Of a stretch of 64,000 bases of DNA, positions 63,157 through 64,000 are shown piece by piece. The first letter of the stretch is position 1. The number at the start of each line of letters is the position of its first letter. A program made the translations under genes and the position numbers. The DNA is from Pseudomonas versuta (GTDB taxonomy: Bacteria; Pseudomonadota; Gammaproteobacteria; Pseudomonadales; Pseudomonadaceae), in assembly GCF_001294575.1 (NCBI RefSeq), contig NZ_CP012676.1, forward strand, positions 3,486,001 to 3,550,000, written 5' to 3'. The notes beneath the pieces were generated by a model. That model was not told where the DNA came from and searched no databases. It saw nothing but the letters and a program-made list of their open reading frames with translations.

Positions 63157-64000
63157 TTACGGGTACAACAAGCGCTGCGCCAGTTCGTCCGAGACCCTGG
63201 CCGGTGAGCGTTTTTCAGCCTGGGCGTGGGCGTAGATACCGGTCAGGCGCTGGCTGATGCGGAGCAACTGCTCGTTGATGGCCTCCGGCGTTGCGCCTTG
63301 ATGGGTCAGGGCCATGTAAATCAAGCCGCCCGAATTGATCACGTAGTCAGGCGCATACAGGATTCCCCGGCGCTCTAGCTGGTCGGCCACTTGCAGGTTG
63401 GTCAGCTGATTGTTCGCACAGCCGGCCACCGCCGAGCAACGCAGTTGCGCCACGCTGTGCCAGTTCAGCACGCCTCCCAGGCCGCACGGCGCAAGAATGT
63501 CGCAGGGCGTACTGAGCAGAGCCTCACAGGCAACCGGGTGAGCCCCCAGCTGATCCATGGCCAGACGCACTTTACCGGGATCGGTATCGCACACCAGCAA
63601 CTCGGCTCCGGCCGCATGCAGTTGCTCGGCCAGCGCGTAACCGACCTTGCCCAGGCCCTGCACGGCAACCCTCAGCCCTTCCAGGTTGTCACTGCCCAGA
63701 CGCGACGACGCGGTACTGCGAATACCGGCAAACACCCCCATGGCCGTATGCGGCGACGGGTCGCCTGCGGCCGTGGTGCTGGTAACGTGCCGGGTGCTCT
63801 GGGCAATACAATCCATATCGGCGGTGGAGGTGCCGCTGTCGATGGCAGTGATGTAGCGTCCATCCAGTTGTTCGACACAGCGACCAAAGGCTTCAAACAA
63901 CGCCGCGCGACTTTCGACATGCGCCGCCCGCATGATCACGGCCTTGGCCCCCCCTACTGCCAGACCGGCCAGCGCAGCTTTATAGCTCATGTCCTGGGCC
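63157..64000 (-). CDS. Leucine dehydrogenase-like Glu/Leu/Phe/Val dehydrogenase (N-terminus outside window)
   Basis: C-terminal part (about 280 residues) of an oxidative deaminating amino-acid dehydrogenase. The catalytic Lys region GGAKAVI and the loop DSGTSTADMDCIA are followed by the Rossmann domain with AVQGLGKVGYALAEQL, LLVCDTDPGKV, and a C-terminal substrate/cofactor region (LYAPDYVINSGGLIY). It reads off the right edge on the minus strand. It fits leucine/valine dehydrogenase better than glutamate dehydrogenase by length and the NSGG motif. Convergent with the MerR gene. Confidence 0.87.
   Translation of the reverse strand, partial: AQDMSYKAALAGLAVGGAKAVIMRAAHVESRAALFEAFGRCVEQLDGRYITAIDSGTSTADMDCIAQSTRHVTSTTAAGDPSPHTAMGVFAGIRSTASSRLGSDNLEGLRVAVQGLGKVGYALAEQLHAAGAELLVCDTDPGKVRLAMDQLGAHPVACEALLSTPCDILAPCGLGGVLNWHSVAQLRCSAVAGCANNQLTNLQVADQLERRGILYAPDYVINSGGLIYMALTHQGATPEAINEQLLRISQRLTGIYAHAQAEKRSPARVSDELAQRLLYP

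Overview
The window is a contiguous piece of chromosome from a fluorescent pseudomonad (Gammaproteobacteria, Pseudomonas fluorescens group). Support for this: the intact alginate operon in its standard Pseudomonas order, a 218-residue carboxylesterase matching P. fluorescens EstB with its Ser-Asp-His triad at 114/168/199, the general L-amino-acid ABC transporter aapJQMP, GC-rich codon use throughout, and about twenty REP/REPIN repeats of the types known from this group (arms starting GTAGGAGCGAGC, GTGGGAGCTGGC and GTAGTCGCTGCC). I see no tRNA, rRNA, CRISPR array, prophage, integrase or insertion sequence. Gene content is mostly core and conserved accessory.

Layout: 1-12 kb: end of valS, the 23S rRNA methyltransferase rlmF, an HU protein, yejK with a coupled membrane-anchored glutaredoxin, a GST, a GIY-YIG protein, a CynX-type MFS exporter, and aapJQMP on the minus strand. 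The ATPase gene aapP carries a one-base frameshift in its ABC signature, and its 3' end has been tandemly duplicated together with a REPIN. 12-25 kb: estB, rhlB, moaCDE, a YdcZ-like protein, a LysR regulator divergent from an RND pump (adaptor plus permease, no outer-membrane gene), a PIN-PhoH protein, a NodB-like protein whose metal site looks degenerate, and yaaA.

25-42.4 kb: a long algD upstream region with two AlgU-like promoter candidates, then algD-alg8-44-K-E-G-X-L-I-J-F-A. Together these genes make GDP-mannuronate (AlgA, AlgD), polymerise it under c-di-GMP control (Alg8, Alg44), and then epimerise, acetylate, trim and export it (AlgG, AlgI/J/F/X, AlgL, AlgK/E). All three sizeable gaps inside the operon hold a REP element. 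A fourth REPIN lies inside the coding sequence of algK and encodes most of the segment ahead of its lipoprotein signal.

42.4-58.3 kb: a small membrane protein, an SDR oxidoreductase, a LysR/MFS/SnoaL-like cluster, an AaeXAB-like four-gene exporter (outer-membrane lipoprotein, FUSC, DUF1656, adaptor) divergent from a LysR gene, a hydroxyacid dehydrogenase, and an EamA exporter divergent from an AraC regulator. 55.8-60.1 kb: an iron-uptake signalling set (TonB receptor with STN domain, FecR, FecI-type sigma) with Fur-box-like sites. 60-64 kb: an HPF-like protein, PsiE-like protein, SOS-box-controlled yebG, an NAD(P)H oxidoreductase, a MerR regulator and the 3' part of a leucine-dehydrogenase-like gene.

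I found no convincing wholly new system. The strongest unusual signal is how often REPINs touch genes here: inside algK, supplying the stop codons of an RND permease and a deacetylase-like gene, duplicated with the end of aapP, and filling the gaps of the alginate operon. All family calls are from reading the translated sequence; no search was run.
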